This document shows positions 1-10,958 of a DNA stretch of 64,000 nt, one piece after another. The notes under the pieces were generated by a model. The model saw only the letters and a list, made by a program, of their open reading frames with translations, had not been told where the DNA came from and did no database searches. The DNA is from CBCYMI01 sp965183855 (GTDB taxonomy: Bacteria; Pseudomonadota; Alphaproteobacteria; Caulobacterales; Maricaulaceae). Position 1 is the stretch's first letter, and each line of letters starts with the position of its first letter. The position numbers and the translations under genes were made by a program. The DNA is taken from assembly GCA_965183855.1 (NCBI GenBank), contig CBCYMI010000031.1, positions 1 to 64,000 of the forward strand. The letters are read 5' to 3'.

Positions 1-3000
1 GGTGGCTTAGATCAGAATTATGCCTTTAATTATACGCAAGGAACACTGAGCATTAATCAGGCAATGCTTAATGTCATAGCGGACAATCAATCAAGAGAAT
101 ATGGGGAGACCAATCCAAGCCTGACAGGTATAATTACAGGCTTTAAACTTGGAGAAAATGCAAACGTATTAGACACAGCGCCAAGCTATAACACTAGCGC
201 TTTACAATCTAGCGATGTTGGAAGCTATAATATTACTGCCTCTGGTGGCTTAGATCAGAATTATGCCTTTAATTATACGCAAGGAACATTGAGCATTAAT
301 CAAGCAATGCTTAATGTGGTAGCGGATAATCAATCAAGAGAATATGGCGAGACCAATCCAAGCCTGACAGGTATCATTACAGGCTTTAAGCTTGGAGAAA
401 ATACAAATGTATTAGACACAGCGCCAAGCTATAACACTAGCGCTTTACAGTCTAGCGATGTTGGAAGCTATAACATTACTGCCTCTGGTGGCGCAGATCA
501 AAATTATGCCTTTAACTATACGCAAGGAACACTGAGCATTAATCAAGCAATGCTTAATGTCATGGCAAATGATCAATCAAGAGAATATGGCGAGACAAAC
601 CCAAGCCTGACAGGTATCATTACAGGCTTTAAGCTTGGAGAAAATACAAATGTATTAGACACAGCGCCAAGCTATAACACCACCGCTTTACAGTCTAGCG
701 ATGTTGGAAGCTATAACATTACTGCCTCTGCTGGAGCAGATCAAAATTATACCTTTAATTATACGCAAGGAACACTGAGCATTAATCAGGCAATGCTTAA
801 TGTCATAGCGGACAATCAATCAAGAGAATATGGCGAGACAAACCCAAGCCTGACAGGTATAATTACAGGCTTTAAACTTGGAGAAAATGCAAACGTATTA
901 GACACAGCGCCAAGCTATAACACTAGCGCTTTACAATCTAGCGATGTTGGAAGCTATAATATTACTGCCTCTGGTGGCTTAGATCAGAATTATGCCTTTA
1001 ATTATACGCAAGGAACATTGAGCATTAATCAAGCAATGCTTAATGTGGTAGCGGACAATCAATCAAGAGAATATGGCGAGACAAACCCAAGCCTGACAGG
1101 TATCATTACAGGCTTTAAGCTGGGTCAAGATTCAAACGTATTAGATACAGCACCAAGCTATGCCACGACAGCGACACCATCTAGTGATGTTGGAAATTAT
1201 GCGATTACGGTATCTGATGGCTTAGATCAGAATTATGCCTTTAATTATACGCAAGGAACACTGAGCATTAATCAAGCACTCCTCAATGTGGTAGCAAATG
1301 ATCAATCAAGAGAATATGGCGAGACAAACCCAAGCCTGATAGGTATCATTACAGGCTTTAAACTTGGAGAAAATGCAAATGTATTAGATACAGCGCCAAG
1401 CTATAACACTAGCGCTTTACAGTCTAGCGATGTTGGAAATTATGCGATTACGGTATCTGGTGGCGCAGATCAAAACTATGCCTTTAATTATACGCAAGGC
1501 ACGTTCACGATTAATCAGGCAATGCTTAATGTGGTAGCGGACAATCAATCAAGAGAATATGGCGAGACCAATCCAAGCCTGACAGGTATCATTACAGGCT
1601 TTAAGCTTGGAGAAAATACAAATGTATTAGACACAGCGCCAAGCTATAACACTAGCGCTTTACAGTCTAGCGATGTTGGAAATTATGCGATTACGGTATC
1701 TGGTGGCGCAGATCAAAACTATGCCTTTAACTATACGCAAGGCACGTTCACGATTAATCAAGCAATGCTTAATGTCATAGCGGACAATAAATCAAGAGAA
1801 TATGGTGAGGCTAATCCAAGCCTGACAGGTATCATTACAGGCTTTAAACTTGGAGAAAATGCAAACGTATTAGACACAGCGCCAAGCTATAACACTAGCG
1901 CTTTACAGTCTAGTGATGTTGGAAGCTATAACATTACTGCCTCTGGTGGCTTAGATCAAAACTATGCCTTTAATTATACGCAAGGAACACTGAGCATTAA
2001 TCAGGCAATGCTTAATGTGGTAGCAAATGATCAATCAAGAGAATATGGCGAGGCCAATCCAAGCCTGACAGGTATCATTACAGGCTTTAAACTTGGAGAA
2101 AATGCAAATGTATTAGACACAGCGCCAAGCTATAACACCACCGCGACACAATCTAGCGATGTTGGAAATTATGCGATTACGGTATCTGGTAGCTTAGATC
2201 AAAATTATGCCTTTAACTATACGCAAGGCACGTTCACGATTAATCAGGCAATGCTTAATGTCATAGCGGACAATAAATCAAGAGAATATGGCGAGACAAA
2301 CCCAAGCCTGACAGGTATAATTACAGGCTTTAAGCTTGGAGAAAATGCAAACGTATTAGACACAGCGCCAAGCTATAACACTAGCGCTTTACAATCTAGT
2401 GATGTTGGAAGCTATAACATTACTGCCTCTGGTGGCTTAGATCAAAACTATGCCTTTAATTATACGCAAGGAACACTGAGCATTAATCAGGCAATGCTTA
2501 ATGTGGTAGCGGACAATCAATCAAGAGAATATGGCGAGGCTAATCCAAGCCTGACAGGTATCATTACAGGCTTTAAGCTGGGTCAAGATTCAAATGTATT
2601 AGATACAGCGCCAAGCTATAACACGACAGCGACACCATCTAGCGATGTTGGAAATTATGCGATTACGGTATCTGGTGGAGCAGATCAAAATTATGCCTTT
2701 AATTATACGCAAGGAACACTGAGCATTAATCAAGCAATGCTTAATGTGGTAGCAAATGATCAATCAAGAGAATATGGCGAGACAAACCCAAGCCTGACAG
2801 GTATCATTACAGGCTTTAAGCTTGGAGAAAATACAAATGTATTAGACACAGCGCCAAGCTATAACACCACCGCTTTACAGTCTAGCGATGTTGGAAGCTA
2901 TAACATTACTGCCTCTGCTGGAGCAGATCAAAATTATACCTTTAATTATACGCAAGGCATGCTGAACATTACTCAAGCAATGCTTAATGTGGTAGCGGAC

Positions 3001-6000
3001 AATCAATCAAGAGAATATGGCGAGACCAATCCAAGCCTGACAGGTATCATTACAGGCTTTAAACTGGGTCAAGATTCAAATGTATTAGACACAGCGCCAA
3101 GCTATGCCACGACAGCGACACCATCTAGTGATGTTGGAAGCTATAATATTACTGCCTCTGATGGCTTAGATCAAAATTATGCCTTTAACTATACACAAGG
3201 CACGCTCACGATTAATCAAGCAATGCTTAATGTGGTAGCAAATGATCAATCAAGAGAATATGGCGAGGCCAATCCAAGCCTGACAGGTATCATTACAGGC
3301 TTTAAACTTGGAGAAAATGCAAATGTATTAGACACAGCGCCAAGCTATAACACCACCGCGACACAATCTAGCGATGTTGGAAATTATGCGATTACGGTAT
3401 CTGGTAGCTTAGATCAGAATTATACCTTTAATTATACGCAAGGAACACTGAGCATTAATCAGGCAATGCTTAATGTGGTAGCAAATGATCAATCAAGAGA
3501 ATATGGCGAGACAAACCCAAGCCTGACAGGTATCATTACAGGCTTTAAGCTGGGTCAAGATTCAAATGTATTAGATACAGCGCCAAGCTATAACACTAGC
3601 GCTTTACAGTCTAGCGATGCTGGAAATTATGCGATTACGGTATCTGGTGGCGCAGATCAAAATTATGCCTTTAACTATACGCAAGGCACGTTCACGATTA
3701 ATCAGGCAATGCTTAATGTCATAGCGGACAATCAATCAAGAGAATATGGCGAGATCAATCCAAGCCTGACAGGTATCATTACAGGCTTTAAACTGGGTCA
3801 AGATTCAAATGTATTAGACACAGCGCCAAGCTATAACACCACCGCTTTACAGTCTAGCGATGTTGGAAATTATGCGATTACGGTATCTGGTGGCGCAGAT
3901 CAAAATTATGCCTTTAACTATACGCAAGGAACACTGAGCATTAATCAAGCAATGCTTAATGTGGTAGCGGACAATCAATCAAGAGAATATGGCGAGACCA
4001 ATCCAAGCCTGACAGGTATAATTACAGGCTTTAAGTTGGGTCAAGATTCAAACGTATTAGACACAGCGCCAAGCTATAACACCACCGCGACACCATCTAG
4101 TGATGTTGGAAGCTATAATATTACTGCCTCTGGTGGCTTAGATCAGAATTATGCCTTTAATTATACGCAAGGAACACTGAGCATTAATCAGGCAATGCTT
4201 AATGTGGTAGCAAATGATCAATCAAGAGAATATGGCGAGACAAACCCAAGCCTGACAGGTATCATTACAGGCTTTAAGCTGGGTCAAGATTCAAACGTAT
4301 TAGACACAGCGCCAAGCTATAATACTAGCGCTTTACAGTCTAGTGATGTTGGAAGCTATAATATTACTGCCTCTGGTGGTGCAGATCAGAATTATGCCTT
4401 TAACTATACACAAGGCACGTTCACGATTAATCAGGCAATGCTTAATGTGGTAGCGGACAACCAATCAAGAGAATATGGCGAGGCTAATCCAAGCCTGACA
4501 GGCACAATTACAGGCTTTAAGCTTGGAGAAAATACAAATGTATTAGACACAGCGCCAAGCTATAACACCACCGCGACACCATCTAGTGATGTTGGAAGCT
4601 ATAATATTACTGCCTCTGGTGGCTTAGATCAGAATTATGCCTTTAATTATACGCAAGGAACACTGAGCATTAATCAGGCAATGCTTAATGTCATAGCGGA
4701 CAATCAATCAAGAGAATATGGGGAGACCAATCCAAGCCTGACAGGTATAATTACAGGCTTTAAACTTGGAGAAAATGCAAACGTATTAGACACAGCGCCA
4801 AGCTATAACACTAGCGCTTTACAATCTAGCGATGTTGGAAGCTATAATATTACTGCCTCTGGTGGCTTAGATCAGAATTATGCCTTTAATTATACGCAAG
4901 GAACATTGAGCATTAATCAAGCAATGCTTAATGTGGTAGCGGATAATCAATCAAGAGAATATGGCGAGACCAATCCAAGCCTGACAGGTATCATTACAGG
5001 CTTTAAGCTTGGAGAAAATACAAATGTATTAGACACAGCGCCAAGCTATAACACTAGCGCTTTACAGTCTAGCGATGTTGGAAGCTATAACATTACTGCC
5101 TCTGGTGGCGCAGATCAAAATTATGCCTTTAACTATACGCAAGGAACACTGAGCATTAATCAAGCAATGCTTAATGTCATGGCAAATGATCAATCAAGAG
5201 AATATGGCGAGACAAACCCAAGCCTGACAGGTATCATTACAGGCTTTAAGCTTGGAGAAAATACAAATGTATTAGACACAGCGCCAAGCTATAACACCAC
5301 CGCTTTACAGTCTAGCGATGTTGGAAGCTATAACATTACTGCCTCTGCTGGAGCAGATCAAAATTATACCTTTAATTATACGCAAGGAACACTGAGCATT
5401 AATCAGGCAATGCTTAATGTCATAGCGGACAATCAATCAAGAGAATATGGCGAGACAAACCCAAGCCTGACAGGTATAATTACAGGCTTTAAACTTGGAG
5501 AAAATGCAAACGTATTAGACACAGCGCCAAGCTATAACACTAGCGCTTTACAATCTAGCGATGTTGGAAGCTATAATATTACTGCCTCTGGTGGCTTAGA
5601 TCAGAATTATGCCTTTAATTATACGCAAGGAACATTGAGCATTAATCAAGCAATGCTTAATGTGGTAGCGGACAATCAATCAAGAGAATATGGCGAGACA
5701 AACCCAAGCCTGACAGGTATCATTACAGGCTTTAAGCTGGGTCAAGATTCAAACGTATTAGATACAGCACCAAGCTATGCCACGACAGCGACACCATCTA
5801 GTGATGTTGGAAATTATGCGATTACGGTATCTGATGGCTTAGATCAGAATTATGCCTTTAATTATACGCAAGGAACACTGAGCATTAATCAAGCACTCCT
5901 CAATGTGGTAGCAAATGATCAATCAAGAGAATATGGCGAGACAAACCCAAGCCTGACAGGTATCATTACAGGCTTTAAGCTGGGTCAAGATTCAAACGTA

Positions 6001-9000
6001 TTAGACACAGCGCCAAGCTATAATACTAGCGCTTTACAGTCTAGTGATGTTGGAAGCTATAATATTACTGCCTCTGGTGGTGCAGATCAGAATTATGCCT
6101 TTAACTATACACAAGGCACGTTCACGATTAATCAGGCAATGCTTAATGTGGTAGCGGACAACCAATCAAGAGAATATGGCGAGACCAATCCAAACCTGAC
6201 AGGTATCATTACAGGCTTTAAGCTGGGTCAAGATTCAAATGTATTAGATACAGCGCCAAGCTATGCCACGACAGCGACACCATCTAGCGATGTTGGAAGC
6301 TATAATATTACTGCCTCTGCTGGAGCAGATCAAAATTATACGTTTAATTATACGCAAGGCATGCTGAACATTACTCAAGCAATGCTTAATGTGGTAGCGG
6401 ACAATCAATCAAGAGAATATGGCGAGACTAATTCAAGCCTGACAGGTATCATTACAGGCTTTAAGCTTGGAGAAAATGCAAATGTATTAGACACAGCGCC
6501 AAGCTATAATACTAGCGCTTTACAGTCTAGCGATGTTGGAAATTATGCGATTACGGTATCTGGTGGCGCAGATCAAAATTATGCCTTTAACTATACGCAA
6601 GGCACGTTCACGATTAATCAGGCAATGCTTAATGTCATAGCGGACAATAAATCAAGAGAATATGGCGAGACCAATCCAAGCCTGACAGGTATCATTACAG
6701 GCTTTAAACTGGGTCAAGATTCAAACGTATTAGACACAGCGCCAAGCTATAACACGACAGCGACACCATCTAGTGATGTTGGAAGCTATAATATTACTGC
6801 CTCTGGTGGCGCAGATCAAAATTATGCCTTTAACTATACACAAGGAACACTGAGCATTAATCAAGCAATGCTTAATGTCATGGCAAATGATCAATCAAGA
6901 GAATATGGCGAGACCAATCCAAGCCTGACAGGTATAATTACAGGCTTTAAACTGGGTCAAGATTCAAACGTATTAGACACAGCGCCAAGCTATGCCACGA
7001 CAGCGACACCATCTAGTGATGTTGGAAATTATGCGATTACGGTATCTGGTGGCTTAGATCAGAATTATGCCTTTAATTATACGCAAGGAACACTGAGCAT
7101 TAATCAGGCAATGCTTAATGTCATAGCGGACAATCAATCAAGAGAATATGGCGAGACCAATCCAAGCCTGACAGGTATCATTACAGGCTTTAAACTGGGT
7201 CAAGATTCAAACGTATTAGACACAGCGCCAAGCTATAACACTAGCGCTTTACAGTCTAGCGATGTTGGAAATTATGCGATTACGGCATCTGGTGGCGCAG
7301 ATCAAAATTATGCCTTTAACTATACGCAAGGCACGCTCACGATTAATAAAGCAATGCTTAATGTCATAGCGGACAATCAATCAAGAGAATATGGCGAGGC
7401 CAATCCAAGCCTGACAGGTATCATTACAGGCTTTAAACTGGGTCAAGATTCAAATGTATTAGACACAGCGCCAAGCTATGCCACTAGCGCTTTACAGTCT
7501 AGCGATGTTGGAAGCTATAATATTACTGCCTCTGGTGGCTTAGATCAGAATTATGCCTTTAATTATACACAAGGCACGTTCACGATTAATCAGGCAATGC
7601 TTAATGTCATGGCAAATGATCAATCAAGAGAATATGGCGAGATCAATCCAAGCCTGACAGGTATCATTACAGGCTTTAAGCTGGGTCAAGATTCAAACGT
7701 ATTAGACACAGCGCCAAGCTATAACACGACAGCGACACCATCTAGCGATGTTGGAAATTATGCGATTACGGCATCTGGTGGCGCAGATCAAAATTATGCC
7801 TTTAACTATACGCAAGGCACGCTCACGATTAATAAAGCAATGCTTAATGTCATAGCGGACAATCAATCAAGAGAATATGGCGAGGCCAATCCAAGCCTGA
7901 CAGGTATAATTACAGGCTTTAAACTGGGTCAAGATTCAAATGTATTAGACACAGCGCCAAGCTATGCCACTAGCGCTTTACAGTCTAGCGATGTTGGAAG
8001 CTATAATATTACTGCCTCTGGTGGCTTAGATCAGAATTATGCCTTTAATTATACACAAGGCACGTTCACGATTAATCAGGCAATGCTTAATGTCATGGCA
8101 AATGATCAATCAAGAGAATATGGCGAGATCAATCCAAGCCTGACAGGTATCATTACAGGCTTTAAGCTGGGTCAAGATTCAAACGTATTAGACACAGCGC
8201 CAAGCTATAACACGACAGCGACACCATCTAGCGATGTTGGAAATTATGCGATTACTGCCTCTGGTGGCGCAGATCAGAATTATGCCTTTAACTATACGCA
8301 AGGAACACTGAGCATTAATCAAGCACTCCTCAATGTGGTAGCGGACAATCAATCAAGAGAATATGGCGAGGCTAATCCAAGCCTGACAGGCACAATTACA
8401 GGCTTTAAACTGGGTCAAGATTCAAATGTATTAGACACAGCGCCAAGCTATAACACCACCGCTTTACAGTCTAGCGATGTTGGAAATTATGCGATTACGG
8501 TATCTGGTGGCGCAGATCAAAATTATGCCTTTAACTATACGCAAGGAACACTGAGCATTAATCAAGCAATGCTTAATGTGGTAGCGGACAATCAATCAAG
8601 AGAATATGGCGAGACCAATCCAAGCCTGACAGGTATAATTACAGGCTTTAAGTTGGGTCAAGATTCAAACGTATTAGACACAGCGCCAAGCTATGCCACG
8701 ACAGCGACACCATCTAGTGATGTTGGAAATTATGCGATTACTGCTTCTGGTGGAGCAGATCAAAACTATGCCTTTAACTATACGCAAGGCACGCTCACGA
8801 TTAATAAAGCAATGCTTAATGTCATGGCAAATGATCAATCAAGAGAATATGGCGAGACAAACCCAAGCCTGACAGGTATAATTACAGGCTTTAAGCTGGG
8901 TCAAGATTCAAACGTATTAGACACAGCGCCAAGCTATAACACGACAGCGACACCATCTAGCGATGTTGGAAATTATGCGATTACTGCTTCTGGTGGCTTA

Positions 9001-10326
9001 GATCAGAATTATGCCTTTAATTATACGCAAGGAACACTGAGCATTAATCAGGCAATGCTTAATGTCATGGCAAATGATCAATCAAGAGAATATGGCGAGA
9101 CAAACCCAAGCCTGACAGGTATAATTACAGGCTTTAAGCTGGGTCAAGATTCAAACGTATTAGACACAGCGCCAAGCTATAACACGACAGCGACACCATC
9201 TAGCGATGTTGGAAATTATGCGATTACGGTATCTGGTGGCTTGGATCAGAATTATGCCTTTAATTATACGCAAGGCACGTTCACGATTAATCAAGCAATG
9301 CTTAATGTGGTAGCGGACAATCAATCAAGAGAATATGGCGAGGCTAATCCAAACCTGACAGGTATCATTACAGGCTTTAAACTTGGAGAAAATACAAATG
9401 TATTAGACACAGCGCCAAGCTATAACACTAGCGCTTTACAATCTAGTGATGTTGGAAATTATGCGATTACGGTATCTGGTGGCTTAGATCAGAATTATGC
9501 CTTTAATTATACGCAAGGAACACTGAGCATTAATCAGGCAATGCTTAATGTCATGGCAAATGATCAATCAAGAGAATATGGCGAGACAAACCCAAGCCTG
9601 ACAGGTATAATTACAGGCTTTAAGCTGGGTCAAGATTCAAACGTATTAGACACAGCGCCAAGCTATAACACGACAGCGACACCATCTAGCGATGTTGGAA
9701 ATTATGCGATTACTGCCTCTGGTGGCGCAGATCAGAATTATGCCTTTAATTATACGCAAGGAACACTGAGCATTAATCAGGCAATGCTTAATGTGGTAGC
9801 AAATGATCAATCAAGAGAATATGGCGAGGCTAATTCAAGCCTGACAGGTATAATTACGGGCTTTAAGCTTGGAGAAAATGCAAACGTATTAGAAAATGCA
9901 ATATTTGAATATACAACAAACGCAAACTCTGAGAGTCTTCCTGGACGTTATAATATTCTTGTTTCTGGAAGCGGTATAGAGAAAAACTATATATATCAAT
10001 ATATAAAAGGAAGTTTGTTTATTTCTAATATAACAGATACTAAAATTACTCTACCAGATACAGTCATAATAAATATACAGGAAAGTCTAGCTGATAATCA
10101 AATATCTTTAATGTTTAATGACCATAAGAATGGTTCAAAAACAGCAAATGAATTTATATATAATAAAATGCTATTTTATAAGAAGCCAGAAAAAAAATAT
10201 GACATTTCTACATTGTCGAATAATAATTTTTTAATTGTATCGCCAAACCTTATATCACTCTTTAAAATAAAAAATTTAAATGATGATAATACTGTAACAA
10301 TTATTGTAAATAATATGCACTTTTAA
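1..10326 (+). CDS. Giant MBG-repeat surface adhesin, 3' part (partial)
   Basis: The reading frame is already open at base 1, so the start lies outside the window. The visible 3441 codons are almost wholly an 81-residue repeat. Each unit has a REYGE(T/A)NPSLTG core, a GFKLG(EN/QD) turn, a DTAPSY segment, an SSDVG(S/N)Y segment and an end like DQNYAFNYTQGTL(S/T)IN. This is the look of MBG-type (YGX) immunoglobulin-like repeats found in large secreted adhesins. Forty units of exactly 81 codons start at base 64, and a divergent forty-first unit starts at 9784. The last ~120 residues are unique, lysine- and asparagine-rich, with no LPXTG motif, beta-barrel or hydrophobic anchor that I can see. By analogy with filamentous adhesins, the missing N-terminus would carry a signal peptide and secretion domain, but this is inference. 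The gene ends convergently only 6 bp from the NYN gene. Function beyond surface repeat protein is unknown. Confidence 0.85.
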   Translation, partial: GGLDQNYAFNYTQGTLSINQAMLNVIADNQSREYGETNPSLTGIITGFKLGENANVLDTAPSYNTSALQSSDVGSYNITASGGLDQNYAFNYTQGTLSINQAMLNVVADNQSREYGETNPSLTGIITGFKLGENTNVLDTAPSYNTSALQSSDVGSYNITASGGADQNYAFNYTQGTLSINQAMLNVMANDQSREYGETNPSLTGIITGFKLGENTNVLDTAPSYNTTALQSSDVGSYNITASAGADQNYTFNYTQGTLSINQAMLNVIADNQSREYGETNPSLTGIITGFKLGENANVLDTAPSYNTSALQSSDVGSYNITASGGLDQNYAFNYTQGTLSINQAMLNVVADNQSREYGETNPSLTGIITGFKLGQDSNVLDTAPSYATTATPSSDVGNYAITVSDGLDQNYAFNYTQGTLSINQALLNVVANDQSREYGETNPSLIGIITGFKLGENANVLDTAPSYNTSALQSSDVGNYAITVSGGADQNYAFNYTQGTFTINQAMLNVVADNQSREYGETNPSLTGIITGFKLGENTNVLDTAPSYNTSALQSSDVGNYAITVSGGADQNYAFNYTQGTFTINQAMLNVIADNKSREYGEANPSLTGIITGFKLGENANVLDTAPSYNTSALQSSDVGSYNITASGGLDQNYAFNYTQGTLSINQAMLNVVANDQSREYGEANPSLTGIITGFKLGENANVLDTAPSYNTTATQSSDVGNYAITVSGSLDQNYAFNYTQGTFTINQAMLNVIADNKSREYGETNPSLTGIITGFKLGENANVLDTAPSYNTSALQSSDVGSYNITASGGLDQNYAFNYTQGTLSINQAMLNVVADNQSREYGEANPSLTGIITGFKLGQDSNVLDTAPSYNTTATPSSDVGNYAITVSGGADQNYAFNYTQGTLSINQAMLNVVANDQSREYGETNPSLTGIITGFKLGENTNVLDTAPSYNTTALQSSDVGSYNITASAGADQNYTFNYTQGMLNITQAMLNVVADNQSREYGETNPSLTGIITGFKLGQDSNVLDTAPSYATTATPSSDVGSYNITASDGLDQNYAFNYTQGTLTINQAMLNVVANDQSREYGEANPSLTGIITGFKLGENANVLDTAPSYNTTATQSSDVGNYAITVSGSLDQNYTFNYTQGTLSINQAMLNVVANDQSREYGETNPSLTGIITGFKLGQDSNVLDTAPSYNTSALQSSDAGNYAITVSGGADQNYAFNYTQGTFTINQAMLNVIADNQSREYGEINPSLTGIITGFKLGQDSNVLDTAPSYNTTALQSSDVGNYAITVSGGADQNYAFNYTQGTLSINQAMLNVVADNQSREYGETNPSLTGIITGFKLGQDSNVLDTAPSYNTTATPSSDVGSYNITASGGLDQNYAFNYTQGTLSINQAMLNVVANDQSREYGETNPSLTGIITGFKLGQDSNVLDTAPSYNTSALQSSDVGSYNITASGGADQNYAFNYTQGTFTINQAMLNVVADNQSREYGEANPSLTGTITGFKLGENTNVLDTAPSYNTTATPSSDVGSYNITASGGLDQNYAFNYTQGTLSINQAMLNVIADNQSREYGETNPSLTGIITGFKLGENANVLDTAPSYNTSALQSSDVGSYNITASGGLDQNYAFNYTQGTLSINQAMLNVVADNQSREYGETNPSLTGIITGFKLGENTNVLDTAPSYNTSALQSSDVGSYNITASGGADQNYAFNYTQGTLSINQAMLNVMANDQSREYGETNPSLTGIITGFKLGENTNVLDTAPSYNTTALQSSDVGSYNITASAGADQNYTFNYTQGTLSINQAMLNVIADNQSREYGETNPSLTGIITGFKLGENANVLDTAPSYNTSALQSSDVGSYNITASGGLDQNYAFNYTQGTLSINQAMLNVVADNQSREYGETNPSLTGIITGFKLGQDSNVLDTAPSYATTATPSSDVGNYAITVSDGLDQNYAFNYTQGTLSINQALLNVVANDQSREYGETNPSLTGIITGFKLGQDSNVLDTAPSYNTSALQSSDVGSYNITASGGADQNYAFNYTQGTFTINQAMLNVVADNQSREYGETNPNLTGIITGFKLGQDSNVLDTAPSYATTATPSSDVGSYNITASAGADQNYTFNYTQGMLNITQAMLNVVADNQSREYGETNSSLTGIITGFKLGENANVLDTAPSYNTSALQSSDVGNYAITVSGGADQNYAFNYTQGTFTINQAMLNVIADNKSREYGETNPSLTGIITGFKLGQDSNVLDTAPSYNTTATPSSDVGSYNITASGGADQNYAFNYTQGTLSINQAMLNVMANDQSREYGETNPSLTGIITGFKLGQDSNVLDTAPSYATTATPSSDVGNYAITVSGGLDQNYAFNYTQGTLSINQAMLNVIADNQSREYGETNPSLTGIITGFKLGQDSNVLDTAPSYNTSALQSSDVGNYAITASGGADQNYAFNYTQGTLTINKAMLNVIADNQSREYGEANPSLTGIITGFKLGQDSNVLDTAPSYATSALQSSDVGSYNITASGGLDQNYAFNYTQGTFTINQAMLNVMANDQSREYGEINPSLTGIITGFKLGQDSNVLDTAPSYNTTATPSSDVGNYAITASGGADQNYAFNYTQGTLTINKAMLNVIADNQSREYGEANPSLTGIITGFKLGQDSNVLDTAPSYATSALQSSDVGSYNITASGGLDQNYAFNYTQGTFTINQAMLNVMANDQSREYGEINPSLTGIITGFKLGQDSNVLDTAPSYNTTATPSSDVGNYAITASGGADQNYAFNYTQGTLSINQALLNVVADNQSREYGEANPSLTGTITGFKLGQDSNVLDTAPSYNTTALQSSDVGNYAITVSGGADQNYAFNYTQGTLSINQAMLNVVADNQSREYGETNPSLTGIITGFKLGQDSNVLDTAPSYATTATPSSDVGNYAITASGGADQNYAFNYTQGTLTINKAMLNVMANDQSREYGETNPSLTGIITGFKLGQDSNVLDTAPSYNTTATPSSDVGNYAITASGGLDQNYAFNYTQGTLSINQAMLNVMANDQSREYGETNPSLTGIITGFKLGQDSNVLDTAPSYNTTATPSSDVGNYAITVSGGLDQNYAFNYTQGTFTINQAMLNVVADNQSREYGEANPNLTGIITGFKLGENTNVLDTAPSYNTSALQSSDVGNYAITVSGGLDQNYAFNYTQGTLSINQAMLNVMANDQSREYGETNPSLTGIITGFKLGQDSNVLDTAPSYNTTATPSSDVGNYAITASGGADQNYAFNYTQGTLSINQAMLNVVANDQSREYGEANSSLTGIITGFKLGENANVLENAIFEYTTNANSESLPGRYNILVSGSGIEKNYIYQYIKGSLFISNITDTKITLPDTVIINIQESLADNQISLMFNDHKNGSKTANEFIYNKMLFYKKPEKKYDISTLSNNNFLIVSPNLISLFKIKNLNDDNTVTIIVNNMHF
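4618..5956 (+). repeat. 1.34-kb block duplicated from bases 1-1339
   Basis: Bases 1-1339 and 4618-5956 match by eye, an offset of 4617 bp or exactly 19 repeat units. The rare GGGGAGACC variant near 103 and 4720 is shared, as is the CTCCTCAATG unit start near 1279 and 5896. The first mismatch is at 1340 (T) against 5957 (C). The left border is not visible because the window starts inside the block. Confidence 0.85.
7351..8322 (+). repeat. Two-unit (486-bp) block in tandem duplicate
   Basis: Bases 7351-7836 recur almost unchanged at 7837-8322. Both copies run through the same pair of variant units (ATSALQ then NTTATP, with GEINPSL in the second unit). I see at least one difference (ATCATTAC versus ATAATTAC after CTGACAGGT), and the copies diverge near the end of the second one. 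It is a recent-looking duplication inside the MBG array. Confidence 0.75.
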
Positions 10327-10332
10327 ATTCAA

Positions 10333-10911
10333 CTAGCCATGACTTTCAAAATTGGTTATAATGCCGTGTTCAGGAACTTCACCTTCTGCTCTTCCAACTA
10401 ATTCTATAATATCAGAAAGATCAACAAATGCATCTGCCTGTCTCCTAAGCTCATCAGAAACCATTGGAGGATTGGACTTTAGAGTTGAGATAATAGAAAC
10501 ACGACAGCCTTGACGCTGAACAGCCTCTATAAGATGCTTGAAATTACCATCTCCAGAAAAAAGAACAATATGATCAAGTACGGACGCTGCTTCCATAACA
10601 TCTACTGTAAGCTCGACATCCATATCTCCTTTTATCCGTTTCTTCCCTTGAGAATCTATATATTCCCGTGTAGGTTTGGTAATAACTTTAAATCCATTAT
10701 AATCAAGCCAATCAATCAAAGGTCTTAAAGGTGAATATTCCTCATTCTCAATTAGAGCCGTATAATAGTGAGAACGCATTAAACGACCTCTTTTACGAAA
10801 CTCTTCCAGTAATTTCTTATAATCAATATCAAACTCAAGTGCTTTTGCTGCAGAATAAAGGTTGGCACCATCAATAAATAACCCTATACGTTCATTAAGA
10901 TAAAAAGCCAT
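10333..10911 (-). CDS. NYN-domain (LabA/DUF88-like) protein, putative RNase
   Basis: The 192-residue protein carries the NYN fold, a PIN-like nuclease domain. An N-terminal LFIDGANLY motif, a central GDMDVELTVD motif and LFSGDGNF supply the conserved acidic residues expected to bind metal. These match the LabA/DUF88 group, which acts on RNA in the cytoplasm in characterised relatives, but the substrate here is unknown. The length is typical of the single-domain alphaproteobacterial form. It is divergent from folK, whose start is 47 bp away, and this neighbour pair is common in alphaproteobacteria. It converges with the giant adhesin gene. Confidence 0.85.
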   Translation of the reverse strand: MAFYLNERIGLFIDGANLYSAAKALEFDIDYKKLLEEFRKRGRLMRSHYYTALIENEEYSPLRPLIDWLDYNGFKVITKPTREYIDSQGKKRIKGDMDVELTVDVMEAASVLDHIVLFSGDGNFKHLIEAVQRQGCRVSIISTLKSNPPMVSDELRRQADAFVDLSDIIELVGRAEGEVPEHGIITNFESHG

Positions 10912-10958
10912 TTTTATTTCCTGTTTTTTGATTTATTAAAAAAATTAAAGGCTTAATT

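Larger units (their letters stand above)
1..9891 (+). repeat. Tandem array of 243-bp MBG repeats, mosaic
   Basis: From base 64 the start of the unit (ATGCTTAATGT or the variant CTCCTCAATGT) recurs every 243 bp up to 9784, giving 40 full units with no length variation. Units differ by swapping a few short cassettes: GENAN/GENTN/GQDSN, NTSALQ/NTTATP/ATTATP, GSYNITAS/GNYAITVS, GGLD/GGAD/AGAD, and TLSINQ/TFTINQ/TLTINK/MLNITQ. The same cassette variants recombine in many orders, as expected from unequal crossing over and gene conversion. Confidence 0.95.

Noticed and set aside
1..9891. A CRISPR-like or satellite array because of the strict repeat period
   Set aside because: The period is 243 bp, divisible by three, with an open frame throughout and substitutions at variable positions; it encodes a protein repeat. 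No spacers are present.
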